DNA of 64,000 nucleotides from Thalassotalea marina (GTDB lineage: Bacteria; Pseudomonadota; Gammaproteobacteria; Enterobacterales; Alteromonadaceae). Under the pieces are notes generated by a model that had not been told where the DNA came from, ran no database searches, and saw only the letters and a list, made by a program, of their open reading frames with translations. This document shows, piece after piece, positions 19,467 to 29,265 of the stretch (the first letter of the stretch is position 1; each line of letters opens with the position of its first letter). Both the position numbers and the translations under genes were made by a program. Location: positions 489,475 through 553,474 of the forward strand of contig NZ_BNCK01000002.1 in assembly GCF_014656435.1 (NCBI RefSeq). The letters are read 5' to 3'.

Positions 19467-19871
19467 TCATTTCTCCAATATTACTTTCACTATTGTGAAG
19501 GGCGTTTACATTCATAATGTTAAGAACGATGACTACACTCACAATTTAATAAGGCAATTAATGGTCTTTCCAAGAATAATTGTTTATATGTGGATCAGCT
19601 AAGTAACAATCACTTTGGTTAACAGACCATATAAAGATAAAAACTGAAATTTGAGGTGAATTAGGCCATGAACATTTTTCATCTGATATCCGCTATATAT
19701 AGTATTTCACGGATGGTGATAACGATGAGTTGCCAAGCTTTATGGGGAAATGCATAACGCAAAAACTTTTGAAGTGAGTGTAATGATTTAAAAACACACG
19801 ACCACTTGAATTAGTTTAACCAACGAATACTTGATGCTCAAAGTAAAGCCGCCCACCGCAGTCTTCGAGTA
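19467..19871. other. Long gap between B12 riboswitch and cbiA
   Basis: About 400 bases with no convincing coding frame on either strand. A B12-regulated gene such as btuB would often sit here, but I see no TonB-receptor motif or remnant. The 19680-19760 part is A/T-rich with no clear hairpin. It is either a very long leader or the scar of a lost gene. Confidence 0.5.
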
Positions 19872-20027
19872 GCTTAGGCCGGTCTCCGGACTTCTGGTCA
19901 TCGCTTGTAAACACCTTCCCATAAATTACGTTACAGTGGTCTGTTTACTGCTCACAGTTACCGTTGCGGGGGCAGTACCTGAATTTAACAGGTTTCCCGT
20001 TTACTTTGTTTATTCAAACACCTAAGC
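19872..20027 (-). ncRNA. Cobalamin (B12) riboswitch aptamer
   Basis: Read on the minus strand, the conserved blocks of the B12 riboswitch occur in order: GGGAAACCTG, then GCCCCCGCAACGGTAA, CCACTGT, GGGAAGG, GATGACC and TCCGGAGACCGGCC. A closing P1 helix forms between GCTTAGG (20027-20021) and CCTAAGC (19878-19872). The orientation points to cbiA, whose ATG is about 405 bases away. High B12 would be expected to shut off cbiA and the BtuF-like gene. I see no clear terminator hairpin with a U tract directly after it, so the switching mechanism is not visible. Confidence 0.92.
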
Positions 20028-20072
20028 AATCAAAGCCACTCTAGGGTAAGTTTAAAAAGTTAGCAAGCCAAA

Positions 20073-20477
20073 TCATTGAGTTTGTACAAAAACTCGATCT
20101 TTTCCCAAAAACTCTGGTGTTTGTACTGACAGCACTTTTAATGGAATATTAGAGGTAACCTGTACACTATGTATTTGTTTTTCTTCAATACGGATAAAAT
20201 CTCTTGGTCTAATCATTTGCTTAGTATCATCGAGGAAAAAAATACCTTCGCCCTCCAATACAAAAATTAACTCTGTGTGATTTTCATGATAATGCGGTTT
20301 TACTTCATTTTTGATGAAGATAATAAATTCTGAGGCGTGTTTATTTGAACTAAGTGCATGCACGTGAATATTGTCATAGCTCTTAGGTGCTTTGATGGTA
20401 TTTAAATTTGTGCTAGCACTTACCTTAAACGCTATAATCAATTGCAATATTAGCGATATTATTAATAGTTTTTGCAT
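20073..20477 (-). CDS. Exported cupin-domain protein
   Basis: 134 residues. A signal peptide of about 21 residues ends near KVSAS. The rest is one cupin-2 barrel: PHYHENHTELIFVLEGEG supplies the two-His-plus-Glu metal site of motif 1 and RPRDFIRIEEKQIHSV supplies motif 2 with its His. Such small exported cupins may bind a metal or a sugar-like ligand, and no substrate can be named. The gene ends 45 bases before the B12 riboswitch on the same strand, so it is upstream of that switch and not controlled by it. Confidence 0.75.
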   Translation of the reverse strand: MQKLLIISLILQLIIAFKVSASTNLNTIKAPKSYDNIHVHALSSNKHASEFIIFIKNEVKPHYHENHTELIFVLEGEGIFFLDDTKQMIRPRDFIRIEEKQIHSVQVTSNIPLKVLSVQTPEFLGKDRVFVQTQ

Positions 20478-20855
20478 ATCTGTTACTTAACATTAACTTG
20501 CTATACATAAAGTTATAACAGCTTTAAGGACTTCTTGCTCAGATTTTGCTGGCTGCTAAACAAAGGTTTTGGTTACAAGGCAAATTTTAGAAACAAAATA
20601 TAGCATGCATAGTAAACATTAATGTTAAGCATTACGTATGTTGGTTAAGATCACTTAGCGATCAAGTGGTTTTATTAAGTCTTTGACATTGTTATAAACG
20701 ATATCTTTATCAATTGAGGTGTTGCAAGGTTATAAACGCTTAAAATTAAGTGAAATACGAACAGTTGTTTTATGGTGATTATTGCTTTAAAACGCTTCAA
20801 GAGTTGCAAATAATCCTTAAAAGGTTGCGGCCTTTTGTTTTATTAGGGTAAGAAA
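20478..20855. other. Intergenic region between cupin and VOC genes
   Basis: About 380 bases holding the promoters of two divergent genes. A weak AAAAGG/CCTTTT hairpin lies at 20818-20836. No coding frame or strong repeat was seen. Confidence 0.4.
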
Positions 20856-21263
20856 GTGATTGAACATAGAAATTTAAGAAGTATTTGTCATGCTTCTATT
20901 GGTACAAATAATTTAAATCGAGCAAAAGCCTTTTATCAGCCAGTATTAATTACGCTTGATATTGAATTGGTGTGTGATTACGAACATGCGATAGCATTTG
21001 GTAAAGGTTACCCTGAATTTTGGGTGCAAAAACCATTTGATCAACAAACCGCATCTCCTGGCAACGGTGTACATTTTGGCTTTGTAGCGACGTCGATTGC
21101 TCAGGTTGATAAGTTTTTTACTACAGCTATTAGCTTAGGGGCAAAAGATAATGGTAAGCCTGGGCCACGACCAGAATATGGTGAGCCTTACTATGGTTGT
21201 TTTGTAATAGATTTAGATGGCAATAAAATTGAAGCAAGTTATTGGAATCCTGAGAAAAATTGA
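20856..21263 (+). CDS. VOC (glyoxalase-like) superfamily protein
   Basis: 135 residues with the beta-alpha-beta-beta-beta repeats of the vicinal oxygen chelate fold: CHASIGTNNLNRAKAFYQPV in the first repeat, and HFGFVATS, GAKDNGKPGPRPEYGEPYYGCFVIDLDGNKIEA in the second. The ligands His (CHAS), His (VHFGF) and Glu (KIEA) fit a metal site. Members include glyoxalases, dioxygenases and resistance proteins, and this one cannot be assigned a substrate. The start is GTG 20856, after AGGGTAAG. It stands alone. Confidence 0.8.
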   Translation: MIEHRNLRSICHASIGTNNLNRAKAFYQPVLITLDIELVCDYEHAIAFGKGYPEFWVQKPFDQQTASPGNGVHFGFVATSIAQVDKFFTTAISLGAKDNGKPGPRPEYGEPYYGCFVIDLDGNKIEASYWNPEKN

Positions 21264-21397
21264 TTGTTTTTTATCAGTTTTTTTACGGCAAGATAGTTAA
21301 ACTTTTACTTTATTTTCTGGCATTTATCGTTTTATACTGAAACTGATGCTAGAACAGCATCAAGGTTAAGATTTTATTTACTAAAAAGGATGGAAAA

Positions 21398-23323
21398 TTG
21401 GGAAGCATTTATCGGCATTGTCTTTCTTTGTTAGCCCCGATTTTCGTTTTTGTGACATTGTTAATATCTTGTGATATTTATGCACAAAAAATATTAACCA
21501 CTCAAGAATTTGATCAGTTCATTGAGCAAGTTGAGTTAAAAAAAGACACGAATGTTAAGCAAGCATTTGATGAGCTCATTACTCAAGAAGCATACATTTC
21601 CGAACTACCTACTGAAAAACAACTTATTTTTTACCGCCTAAAAGCTGAGTTATATGTTGAGCAAGGTAAATATTTGCTTGGTAAAAGTCTTGCAACCAAA
21701 GCTTTAGATTTATCACGCTCATTACCTCACCCTAGTATTACTGCCAGTGAAATTTTATATGCGAGAGGTTTTTCACATGAAAGCCTAGGGGACTACGATG
21801 CTGCACGAGAAGATTACCTTAATGGTTTAGAGATTGCAGACTCACTCAACAATAAAAAAATTGTCGCTATCGGACTAATTAATTTAGGCGCGCTAGATTA
21901 TTTACTTCAAAAGTTCGATCGTTCTTTGATCATGTTTAATGACGCACTAGCGATTGCCAATGAAGTAAAAGACAACGAATTACTGGGCTTTGTTTATGCC
22001 GAATTTGGTATTTTGTATAGCTTTTTGGGGCAAGATGACAAGTCGATGCTCTATTACATTAAATCTAAAGATTATTATTTAGAGGCTGGAAAGTCGTTAT
22101 ATGCTTTTAATACATTACGCAACCTTGCGAGTAACTATGCCGCTAAAAATAATTACGATAAAGCCATTGAGCTATTTCAAGAGATTATCGATAACAAAGA
22201 AAAAATAACAAACAACGAATTATTGGCGTTTGTATATACTGGCATGGCCTGGGCGCAAATTAAGCAAAAGGATAAAAACCCTGAAGCATCATACGAGTAT
22301 ATGAAAATTGCCGGTGAATATATGCAACATGCAGAGCAGGTTGATGTACCAATAAATTACGCTCTAGAAAAGGGGTATTTATTCTTAGAGTTAGAGCGTT
22401 ATGACGAAGCCTTAACAAGCCTTGAAGAAGCAACTAAATTGTTCAAGTTGTACGAAAATAATGAAGAAAAAATTACAGCAACAATTTCAAAGCTCAATGT
22501 CTTATATCTAAGTGGTGAACTACATTACAAACTGGGCAACTATCAAAAAGCGTATCAATCTCAAGAAGAGATGTTTAATTTCGCTGTAACGCTACCAGAA
22601 AAAAATAACATTGAAGAAGTCGAAGAGCTTCGAATGCGTTATGAAAGTCAGCAGGCTGATATCGATAAAAAGCTACTTGATCAAGAGCAGTATGTTCAAG
22701 CAATTTCATTAGCTGAAACTCAACGCAAGCTGCAAAACAGGCAGTGGTATTTGGTGTTGTTTGCGATTGTGTCAATCGTATTAGCATGGGCACTAATAAA
22801 AGTGGTTAAAGGACAACGAAAACTAATTGATGCAAGTCGCACTGATGCCTTAACTCAAATTGCTAACCGCAGACACTTAATGAGTGTTATCGAAAAGCAG
22901 TTTGAAGAAGCCACAACAAATCAAACGACACTAAGTTTAGTCATGATTGATGTAGATGACTTTAAAACGATAAATGATAAATTTGGCCATAAAGTTGGTG
23001 ATAACGTATTAATAAAAGTAGCTTCGATAGGTGCTAAATTAATGCGTTCAAGTGATACATTTGGCCGCTTTGGTGGTGAAGAATTTATTGCGGTTTTACC
23101 GCAAACCTCCGCTGAGGATGCGTTTACCGTAGCAGAGCGAATTCGAGTTAATGTTTATGAACAATATTGGGGTATTGAAGAATTAGGCGCAGTTTCGTTA
23201 AGTCTTGGTGTGGTTACCTATGAAAATGGTAATTTTGATAACTGTGAAGAGTTGTTTAAACAAGCGGATCAATTGTTATATCAAGCAAAAAGGTCTGGTA
23301 AAAATAGGGTGCATAGTGACTAA
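21398..23323 (+). CDS. TPR-GGDEF diguanylate cyclase, membrane anchored
   Basis: 641 residues from TTG 21398, which has AAGGA seven bases upstream. An ATG at 21390 is out of frame. A signal peptide is followed by about 400 periplasmic residues of TPR-like helical repeats (e.g. ALDYLLQKFDRSLIMFNDAL, NYDKAIELFQEII). A coiled segment leads to one transmembrane helix near residues 455-473 and a cytoplasmic GGDEF domain. The active site reads GGEEF (559-563), and an RxxD inhibitory site, RSSD (550-553), lies five residues before it. It should make c-di-GMP in response to a periplasmic or outer-membrane cue. The next gene is a shorter relative in the same operon. Confidence 0.92.
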   Translation: MGSIYRHCLSLLAPIFVFVTLLISCDIYAQKILTTQEFDQFIEQVELKKDTNVKQAFDELITQEAYISELPTEKQLIFYRLKAELYVEQGKYLLGKSLATKALDLSRSLPHPSITASEILYARGFSHESLGDYDAAREDYLNGLEIADSLNNKKIVAIGLINLGALDYLLQKFDRSLIMFNDALAIANEVKDNELLGFVYAEFGILYSFLGQDDKSMLYYIKSKDYYLEAGKSLYAFNTLRNLASNYAAKNNYDKAIELFQEIIDNKEKITNNELLAFVYTGMAWAQIKQKDKNPEASYEYMKIAGEYMQHAEQVDVPINYALEKGYLFLELERYDEALTSLEEATKLFKLYENNEEKITATISKLNVLYLSGELHYKLGNYQKAYQSQEEMFNFAVTLPEKNNIEEVEELRMRYESQQADIDKKLLDQEQYVQAISLAETQRKLQNRQWYLVLFAIVSIVLAWALIKVVKGQRKLIDASRTDALTQIANRRHLMSVIEKQFEEATTNQTTLSLVMIDVDDFKTINDKFGHKVGDNVLIKVASIGAKLMRSSDTFGRFGGEEFIAVLPQTSAEDAFTVAERIRVNVYEQYWGIEELGAVSLSLGVVTYENGNFDNCEELFKQADQLLYQAKRSGKNRVHSD

Positions 23324-24515
23324 TATGTTAAGGTTAAGTGGTCTATTGTTCACCATTTTGTGTCTCTTTATTGTGCCAGCTTGGGCTGAAGATCTTAAAG
23401 GTGATCCATTATCAAAAGATCAAATTTTACCAATAGACGATAGAATTAACGCGCTATTGCCGCAGAGTAAGACGGTTGACGATAATGTCAGGCAAATCTA
23501 CCAACGATTAACTAAACAAAATCAAACGTTTAATGTGGCAGAAAACTATTTGATGTTAATCATTGAGGCAAATATTGCTACCGCCGATGGTGAGGTTGAC
23601 GCTGCCATATCGTTATTAAAACAAGCATTAGCTTTAGATGAAAAAATGCCGTCAAAACAGGTTTATTTACCTGATTTTTCGCAAGCGCACTTATTATTAT
23701 CGGCGGCTTATGCTGGACAAGAGCGATTCCAAGAGGCTTACGACGCTAAAAAAGCTTATATTGATAAGCATTATCAATATCGAGAACACTTATATCTTAT
23801 CCGTTTAGCTAAGCTAAATGAAAAATATGAAACTGACTTAAAGTTTAAGCAAAATGAATTATTAGCAAAAGAGCAAGATGTTAAAGAACTAAAGCTTAAA
23901 GACGTTCGTTCTAAACAAGCAATGCAGCAAAGAAATCTAGTTGTATTAACACTTATTGCCATTATCTTTTTGGCATTGCTTTTTAGACAGCTACGTATCC
24001 GCAGCATATTAAAACATTTAGCTAAAACAGATAGCTTAACGGGGTTAGCCAATAGAAGAACTTTGTTTTCAGTTGGTGAAAGGTTGTTTACACAGGCCAA
24101 GAATAATCAACATGCTTTGGCAGTGATGCTATTAGATATTGATTACTTTAAGTTGATCAATGACGAGTATGGACATGATGTTGGCGATAAAGTCATTATG
24201 GCTGTTGTTGAGCTTGGGCGAGAAACGCTCAGAGCAAAAGACACCTTTGCTCGTATAGGTGGCGAAGAGTTTGTTGTCTTATTACCTTACACTCAGTTAA
24301 AGGAAGCTAAAGCCATCGCAGAGCGATTTCGTGAAAAAGTGCAACAATTTGAATTAGAACAAGTTGCCCCTCAAATGGCAGAGCGAAATGTGACAATCAG
24401 TATAGGTGTGGCAGAGCTAACGGATAAAATTAATGATTTTGATGACTTGTTACATCAAGCTGATGAAGCGATGTACCAAGCTAAAGAAAATGGCCGTAAC
24501 CAAGTTTGTATTTAA
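23316..24515 (+). CDS. Second GGDEF diguanylate cyclase of the pair
   Basis: About 400 residues. GTG 23316 has AGGG six bases upstream and overlaps the previous gene by 8 bases. ATG 23325 is the alternative start. A signal peptide ends near PAWAED. A short helical periplasmic part contains one TPR-like unit (AISLLKQALALDEK), then a transmembrane helix near residues 210-227 and a GGDEF domain with GGEEF (315-319) and an intact RxxD site (RAKD). It shares layout and sequence with its neighbour, apart from a shorter sensor region, so the pair probably arose by tandem duplication and trimming. Confidence 0.9.
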   Translation: MTNMLRLSGLLFTILCLFIVPAWAEDLKGDPLSKDQILPIDDRINALLPQSKTVDDNVRQIYQRLTKQNQTFNVAENYLMLIIEANIATADGEVDAAISLLKQALALDEKMPSKQVYLPDFSQAHLLLSAAYAGQERFQEAYDAKKAYIDKHYQYREHLYLIRLAKLNEKYETDLKFKQNELLAKEQDVKELKLKDVRSKQAMQQRNLVVLTLIAIIFLALLFRQLRIRSILKHLAKTDSLTGLANRRTLFSVGERLFTQAKNNQHALAVMLLDIDYFKLINDEYGHDVGDKVIMAVVELGRETLRAKDTFARIGGEEFVVLLPYTQLKEAKAIAERFREKVQQFELEQVAPQMAERNVTISIGVAELTDKINDFDDLLHQADEAMYQAKENGRNQVCI

Positions 24516-24859
24516 GGTAAACAAGTTATTTTTGAGTTATCCCTTTTGGGTTAATAAAGCATTACAGGTTGCACCAATCACATTTAATCGCTCCGTCAAA
24601 CAAACTAAACACGGCTGACTATGTTGTGATGTTTTATACAACTAGTTTTGGCAATTGAGCTGTTAACAACACATAAGCTTTAATTTTTGAAATGACTGAA
24701 ATAACAGCATTGAATTTTAGCTTTTGCCGAAACAAATCAAAAAAGTGCCATAGATACTACTTTTTACCTATAAACAGTTTTCTCTATTTGCTAAATCCGC
24801 TAAGCTAGGCAAGTGGAGTATTGTGTGGGTATTTATACCTGCAGTTTATGAAAATTCAA
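24516..24859. other. Intergenic region upstream of the parC leader
   Basis: About 340 bases after the second GGDEF gene. It is AT-rich with no convincing gene. A GGGTATTTATACC dyad lies at 24827-24839. The parC leader with its small hairpins follows. Confidence 0.4.
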
Positions 24860-24965
24860 GGAGCAGCTTAAGTGTTTAAGTACTTTTATCTGCGACGCCT
24901 TGGGTAAACTCTTACCAAGAAAAATAATAAAAATAAAAGCCAACTTGGCCTCTTTTTTATTTATA
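24860..24965 (+). promoter_or_regulatory. Possible attenuator-like leader of parC
   Basis: AAGGAG at 24859-24864 precedes GTG 24872, which opens an 11-codon frame (MFKYFYLRRLG) ending at TAA 24905. Its last codons lie in a hairpin, CTTGGGTAA (24899-24907) with TTACCAAG (24912-24919). A small hairpin GCCAA/TTGGC followed by a T run lies at 24938-24957. CCAAG of the first hairpin could instead pair with CTTGG of the second. The layout resembles translational attenuation, but the stems are short and parC is not a known target of such control. Confidence 0.25.
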
Positions 24966-25002
24966 CATGTTTAAACATTTCAGCTGATTTTGGGAATATT
25001 TC

Positions 25003-27318
25003 ATGTCAGATGCGCTCGACTATAGTCTTGATGGAGTAGAACAACGTCCATTAAGGCAGTTTACTGAAGAAGCCTACTTAAATTACTCAATGTATGTGAT
25101 CATGGATCGTGCATTGCCTCATATTGGTGACGGACTAAAACCTGTACAAAGGCGAATTGTTTATGCCATGTCAGAGCTTGGCTTGTCAGCCTTGGCTAAG
25201 TACAAAAAGTCTGCGCGTACCGTTGGTGATGTATTAGGTAAATTTCATCCTCACGGTGATTCTGCCTGTTACGAAGCTATGGTGCTAATGGCTCAGCCTT
25301 TTTCCTATCGTTACCCTCTGGTAGACGGCCAAGGGAACTGGGGGGCACCTGATGATCCTAAATCATTTGCTGCGATGCGTTATACCGAAGCGAGATTATC
25401 TAGGTTCAGTGAAGTATTGTTATCAGAGTTAGGACAAGGCACAGTTGATTGGGTGCCAAATTTTGATGGCACCATGAAAGAGCCAAAGACATTACCGGCA
25501 CGTTTACCACATATTTTATTAAACGGTATTACGGGTATCGCTGTTGGTATGGCAACTGACATTCCTCCGCATAATGTGCGTGAAGTGGCCAATGCATGTG
25601 TCCAGTTAATTGATTCACCCAAAAGTGAGCTGGTTGATTTACTTGAACATGTTCAGGGGCCTGATTTCCCTACCGATGCTGAAATAATTACACCTAAAGC
25701 TGAAATTGAAAAAATTTATAGCTCTGGGCGTGGCAGCATTAAAATGCGTGCAGTCTATGAAATGGAGCACGGTGAAATTGTTATTACTTCGCTTCCTCAC
25801 CAAGCTTCTGGCGCTAAAATTTTAGAACAAATAGCTGCTCAAATGACCGCGAAAAAACTCCCTATGGTAGTTGACCTGCGTGATGAGTCAGATCATGAAA
25901 ACCCGATCCGTTTGGTGGTAGTTCCACGTTCTAATCGAGTTGACGTTGAACAGCTGATGCAGCATTTATTTGCCACAACAGATCTAGAGAAAAACTATCG
26001 TGTTAACCTTAACATGATAGGGCTAGACAATAAGCCCGCCGTTAAAAACCTAAAAGATATTTTATCTGAATGGATTGAGTTTCGCCGTGAAACGGTGCGT
26101 AAGCGACTGCAATACCGACTCGACAAGGTACTTGCGCGTTTACATATTTTAGAAGGTTTGTTAATTGCCTATCTAAATATTGATGAAGTTATTGAAATTA
26201 TTCGTACTTTTGATGATCCAAAAGCTGAATTGATATCTCGTTTTGGTTTGTCAGAGCGACAAGCTGAAGCCATTCTTGAAATTAAACTACGTCAATTAGC
26301 TAAGCTTGAAGAAATTAAAATTAGAGCTGAGCAAGAAGAACTTAACAAAGAACGTGATTACTTAGAAAAAACTTTAAACTCTAAAGCGCGTATGAATACC
26401 TTAATGAAAAAGGAAATACTAGAAGCTGCGGAGAAATATGGTGATGAACGTCGTTCAACAATCATTGAACGAAATGAAGCTAAAGCACTATCAGAAAAAG
26501 ATTTAGTGCCAAGTGAGCCGGTTACTGTTGTTGTTTCTGAAAAAGGTTGGGCACGTTGTGCAAAAGGTCATGATATTGAACCTGAATCAATGAGTTACAA
26601 AGCTGGCGACGTGTATATGTGCTCAGCCAGAGGGCGCAGTAATCGTCCTGTGGTATTTATTGATTCAACTGGTCGTGCCTATGCAACCGATGCACATTCT
26701 TTGCCAACAGCACGAAGTCAAGGTGAGCCACTTACTGGGCGTTTTAGTTTGCCTAGTGGCGAAAATTTTGAACATGTTGTAATGGCAGGTGATGAAACCA
26801 AGTACTTGTTAAGTAGTGATGCTGGATATGGTTTTATTGGGTCGTTTGCCGATATGGTCAGCCGTAATAAAAATGGCAAGGCATTATTGAGCTTGCCGGC
26901 TAACGCTAAAGTATTAACGCCACAAGCGGTGAGAAACTTTGAATCTGACATGGTGTTATCGATAACAACAGAAGGGCGAATGTTAGTCTTTCCTGTGGCT
27001 GATTTACCCGTATTGAGCAAAGGCAAAGGCAACAAAATTATTAATATAGCGTCGGCAAGAGCTAAAGCTCGTGAAGAGTATGTCACCTTGATTCAAGTCA
27101 TAAATCAAGATGACTCAGTTACGCTGCACGCTGGTAAGCGCAAATTAACCTTAAAAGCGAATGATATTGCGCATTATCGAGGGGAGCGTGGTCGTCGAGG
27201 TAATAAGTTACCACGAGGTCTGCAACGTGTAGATCGCATTGAGATTGAAACAACACAGGCTCCAGAAGTGTTGGACGTTGATGCGGAAACTGTTAACGAC
27301 TCGGTGATTGAAGATTAA
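25003..27318 (+). CDS. parC: DNA topoisomerase IV subunit A
   Basis: 771 residues. It is the DNA-breaking subunit of topoisomerase IV. The N-terminal part has [24 protein letters not shown] and the active-site tyrosine context AMRYTEARL. The coiled-coil region and a C-terminal beta-pinwheel of GyrA-like repeats follow. The quinolone-resistance-determining region reads [15 protein letters not shown]. The C-terminus ends in an acidic tail. It is transcribed alone from a long upstream region and closed by a strong terminator. Confidence 0.97.
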   Translation: MSDALDYSLDGVEQRPLRQFTEEAYLNYSMYVIMDRALPHIGDGLKPVQRRIVYAMSELGLSALAKYKKSARTVGDVLGKFHPHGDSACYEAMVLMAQPFSYRYPLVDGQGNWGAPDDPKSFAAMRYTEARLSRFSEVLLSELGQGTVDWVPNFDGTMKEPKTLPARLPHILLNGITGIAVGMATDIPPHNVREVANACVQLIDSPKSELVDLLEHVQGPDFPTDAEIITPKAEIEKIYSSGRGSIKMRAVYEMEHGEIVITSLPHQASGAKILEQIAAQMTAKKLPMVVDLRDESDHENPIRLVVVPRSNRVDVEQLMQHLFATTDLEKNYRVNLNMIGLDNKPAVKNLKDILSEWIEFRRETVRKRLQYRLDKVLARLHILEGLLIAYLNIDEVIEIIRTFDDPKAELISRFGLSERQAEAILEIKLRQLAKLEEIKIRAEQEELNKERDYLEKTLNSKARMNTLMKKEILEAAEKYGDERRSTIIERNEAKALSEKDLVPSEPVTVVVSEKGWARCAKGHDIEPESMSYKAGDVYMCSARGRSNRPVVFIDSTGRAYATDAHSLPTARSQGEPLTGRFSLPSGENFEHVVMAGDETKYLLSSDAGYGFIGSFADMVSRNKNGKALLSLPANAKVLTPQAVRNFESDMVLSITTEGRMLVFPVADLPVLSKGKGNKIINIASARAKAREEYVTLIQVINQDDSVTLHAGKRKLTLKANDIAHYRGERGRRGNKLPRGLQRVDRIEIETTQAPEVLDVDAETVNDSVIED

Positions 27319-27338
27319 CTCTATAAGTTAGAATGGAT

Positions 27339-27367
27339 AAAAAAGGAGCTGTAATTGCTCCTTTTTT
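27339..27367. terminator. Bidirectional terminator after parC
   Basis: AAAAAAGGAGC and GCTCCTTTTTT flank a seven-base loop. The right arm overlaps the stop codon of the converging DUF6942-like gene. Confidence 0.9.
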
Positions 27368-27908
27368 ATTTAGTTATTGCCTGATATTCAAGCTGGAAAC
27401 TGCGCACTAATTGACAAAGGGTTGTAATGCGCTCATTGGTTAGTTGGCGATAGTCAAAGTAGGGGCAAACAATAAGGTGTTTCTCTTTGTCTATTGCAAA
27501 ATGAGGGTTTATCCAATGGCAGTTAGCAGCAATTCCTAAGCGCTCTGCATAACCTTTTCCCGCAACGATATGAATATTGTTAGTGTGACTCAGTCGCCGT
27601 GTAAAGCGCTCTTGTGGTAGTGACATCAATAAGTTGTGATTAGCATGTTGATGCAATAAAGCGGCCTCTCGAAAGTCTTGCCAAGATTTGAAAGAATCCA
27701 ATAGATTTGGACATAACTCGAATAAAAACTTTGCATAAACATTAAATACTTTACGCCAACCATTTCCCGCCAGTTGATTAATATTGACGATATCTTGATA
27801 GGTTAATGGTTGAATATGGTTTAGTTGCTGATATTGTTCTATGGGCGGTGTGTTTTCTATATACACGGTCAACTGCGCGTTTTCTGCGCCCAAGCCTCGA
27901 TATTTCAC
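27366..27908 (-). CDS. Conserved protein of uncertain family (DUF6942-like)
   Basis: 180 residues from GTG 27908, which has AAGGA five bases upstream. A TTG at 27944 lies within the preceding terminator and is unlikely. The sequence opens with GLGAENAQLTVYIENTPP and contains NQLAGNGWRKVFNVYAKFLFEL and a late HLIVCPYFDYRQL. I associate this pattern tentatively with the DUF6942 group of marine gammaproteobacteria. It has no signal peptide or membrane segment, and the conserved GNGWRK and aromatic residues suggest a folded cytoplasmic protein. No function is known to me. Confidence 0.7.
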   Translation of the reverse strand: MKYRGLGAENAQLTVYIENTPPIEQYQQLNHIQPLTYQDIVNINQLAGNGWRKVFNVYAKFLFELCPNLLDSFKSWQDFREAALLHQHANHNLLMSLPQERFTRRLSHTNNIHIVAGKGYAERLGIAANCHWINPHFAIDKEKHLIVCPYFDYRQLTNERITTLCQLVRSFQLEYQAITK

Positions 27909-27945
27909 TATTTTCCTTATTGTTCCAATTGGTATTTTAAGCAAT

Positions 27946-27975
27946 AAAAAACCCAGTATGAAACTGGGTTTTTAA
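27946..27975 (-). terminator. Terminator of the DUF3545 gene
   Basis: AAAAACCCAGT and AACTGGGTTTTT form an 11-base stem with a four-base loop, 20 bases past the DUF3545 stop codon. In the minus direction the T tract follows the stem. Confidence 0.9.
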
Positions 27976-27995
27976 CGGTGTTGTTTTAAAAAAAT

Positions 27996-28166
27996 TTAAA
28001 ACTCTTCCAACATATACGCCAAAGAGTCATCGTATTCTTTGAGCTCTTTTTCGAGTTGGAATTTCTCTTTCAGTTGTTCAATTTCTCGCCACTTTCGCTT
28101 TTTGCTGTTAGTTGACGCCTTGGGTTGAGTGTTAAGTGAGTCCAATAGTTGTTCTACGTTATTCAT
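27996..28166 (-). CDS. DUF3545 family small protein
   Basis: 56 residues from ATG 28166, with AAGGAG upstream. The central SKKRKWREIEQ is the hallmark of DUF3545, followed by a charged helix and an acidic end (MLEEF). The family is short, basic in the middle and acidic at the end, and restricted mainly to marine gammaproteobacteria. The charge pattern suggests a nucleic-acid or protein adaptor, but no role is known. An upstream in-frame extension to 28208 is Cys-rich and unlikely to be translated. Confidence 0.85.
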   Translation of the reverse strand: MNNVEQLLDSLNTQPKASTNSKKRKWREIEQLKEKFQLEKELKEYDDSLAYMLEEF

Positions 28167-28311
28167 GGAGCGCTCCTTTTTTCGACAACTGCACCTTTTT
28201 AATATCACACAATGTCGAATAAATGAAACACTTTTTGTTCACTATTTAACAAACAAGTGAATACTAAGTGAATTTATTTTGAACACACTTTACACAAAAT
28301 TAACTGACAAA

Positions 28312-29265
28312 TTAAAACAACGCTGACAACTGCTGCTCTAGCTTTTCTTGGTCAATAGCAAAGTTTCTAATACCTTCTGCTAATTTTTCTGTCGCCATGG
28401 CATCTTGATTTAGTGACCATCTAAATGCTGCTTCTGTTAACTTAGTATCAGGGGTGCTAGATTCAACGTCTGATGTAAGTTTTTGTACAACAGCTTCTTG
28501 TGAATTTGCCAACTCTTCTAATAGCTGTGGGCTAATGGTTAAGCGATCACAGCCAGCTAGTTCTAAAATTTCACCATTATTTCTAAAGCTTGCGCCCATC
28601 ACTACAGTGTTGTAACCATTAGCTTTGTAGTAATTATAAATTTTAGTCACTGAAATTACGCCAGGATCTTCCTCTGGTGCATATTCCGCCTTACCGGTAT
28701 CTTTTTTATACCAATCTAGAATACGTCCAACAAATGGTGAAATTAGGAATACGCCAGCCTCAGCACAAGCCTGTGCTTGGGCAAAGTTAAATAACAGAGT
28801 TAAGTTGCAGTTAATACCTTCTTTTTCAAGTTGCTCTGCGGCTTTGATACCTTCCCATGTAGAAGCTAGCTTAATTAAAATACGGTCATTTGAAATGCCA
28901 GCATCGTTATACATTTTGATTAATTTGTGTGCCTTGTCGATTGAAGCTTGCGTGTCGAAGGATAAGCGTGCGTCAACTTCAGTAGAAATTCGACCTGGGA
29001 TGATTTTTAAAATTTCTAATCCAATCAATACTGCTAGCTTGTCACTTGCATCAATAATTTGCTGTGATTTGTCGTCTGATTGTTCTTTTGCCCATGCAAC
29101 AGCTTGTGATAACAAATCCTGATAAGCGTTTAATGAGGCAGCTTTTAAAAGTAGTGAAGGGTTAGTTGTTGCATCTTGAGGTTGAAACTTTGCAATCGCT
29201 TCAATATCACCGGTATCGGCAACAACGGTTGTCATTTGTTTTAGCTGTTCTAATTGATTTGCCAT
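28312..29265 (-). CDS. talB: Transaldolase
   Basis: 317 residues from ATG 29265, which has AAGGCG upstream. In-frame codons before it would add 21 residues not seen in homologues. It moves a dihydroxyacetone unit between sugar phosphates in the non-oxidative pentose phosphate pathway. The Schiff-base Lys is in [11 protein letters not shown]. Other signatures are [25 protein letters not shown] and FVGRILDWY. The length is as in E. coli TalB. yaaA is divergent nearby, and the same two genes also lie close together in E. coli. Confidence 0.97.
   Translation of the reverse strand: MANQLEQLKQMTTVVADTGDIEAIAKFQPQDATTNPSLLLKAASLNAYQDLLSQAVAWAKEQSDDKSQQIIDASDKLAVLIGLEILKIIPGRISTEVDARLSFDTQASIDKAHKLIKMYNDAGISNDRILIKLASTWEGIKAAEQLEKEGINCNLTLLFNFAQAQACAEAGVFLISPFVGRILDWYKKDTGKAEYAPEEDPGVISVTKIYNYYKANGYNTVVMGASFRNNGEILELAGCDRLTISPQLLEELANSQEAVVQKLTSDVESSTPDTKLTEAAFRWSLNQDAMATEKLAEGIRNFAIDQEKLEQQLSALF

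Noticed and set aside
19467-19871. Possible remnant of a TonB-type B12 receptor in the riboswitch-cbiA gap
   Set aside because: Translation of all minus-strand frames shows no receptor motif, so a remnant cannot be claimed from sequence alone.
20818-20836. AAAAGG/CCTTTT hairpin before the VOC gene
   Set aside because: It is weak, and no plus-strand gene lies upstream for it to terminate.
23205-23315. Upstream extension of the second GGDEF gene by about 37 codons
   Set aside because: It lies entirely inside the first GGDEF gene in another frame and would hide the signal peptide.
27909-27944. TTG start that would lengthen the DUF6942-like protein by 12 residues
   Set aside because: The TTG abuts the hairpin of the preceding terminator and has no ribosome site, while GTG 27908 has AAGGA at the right distance.
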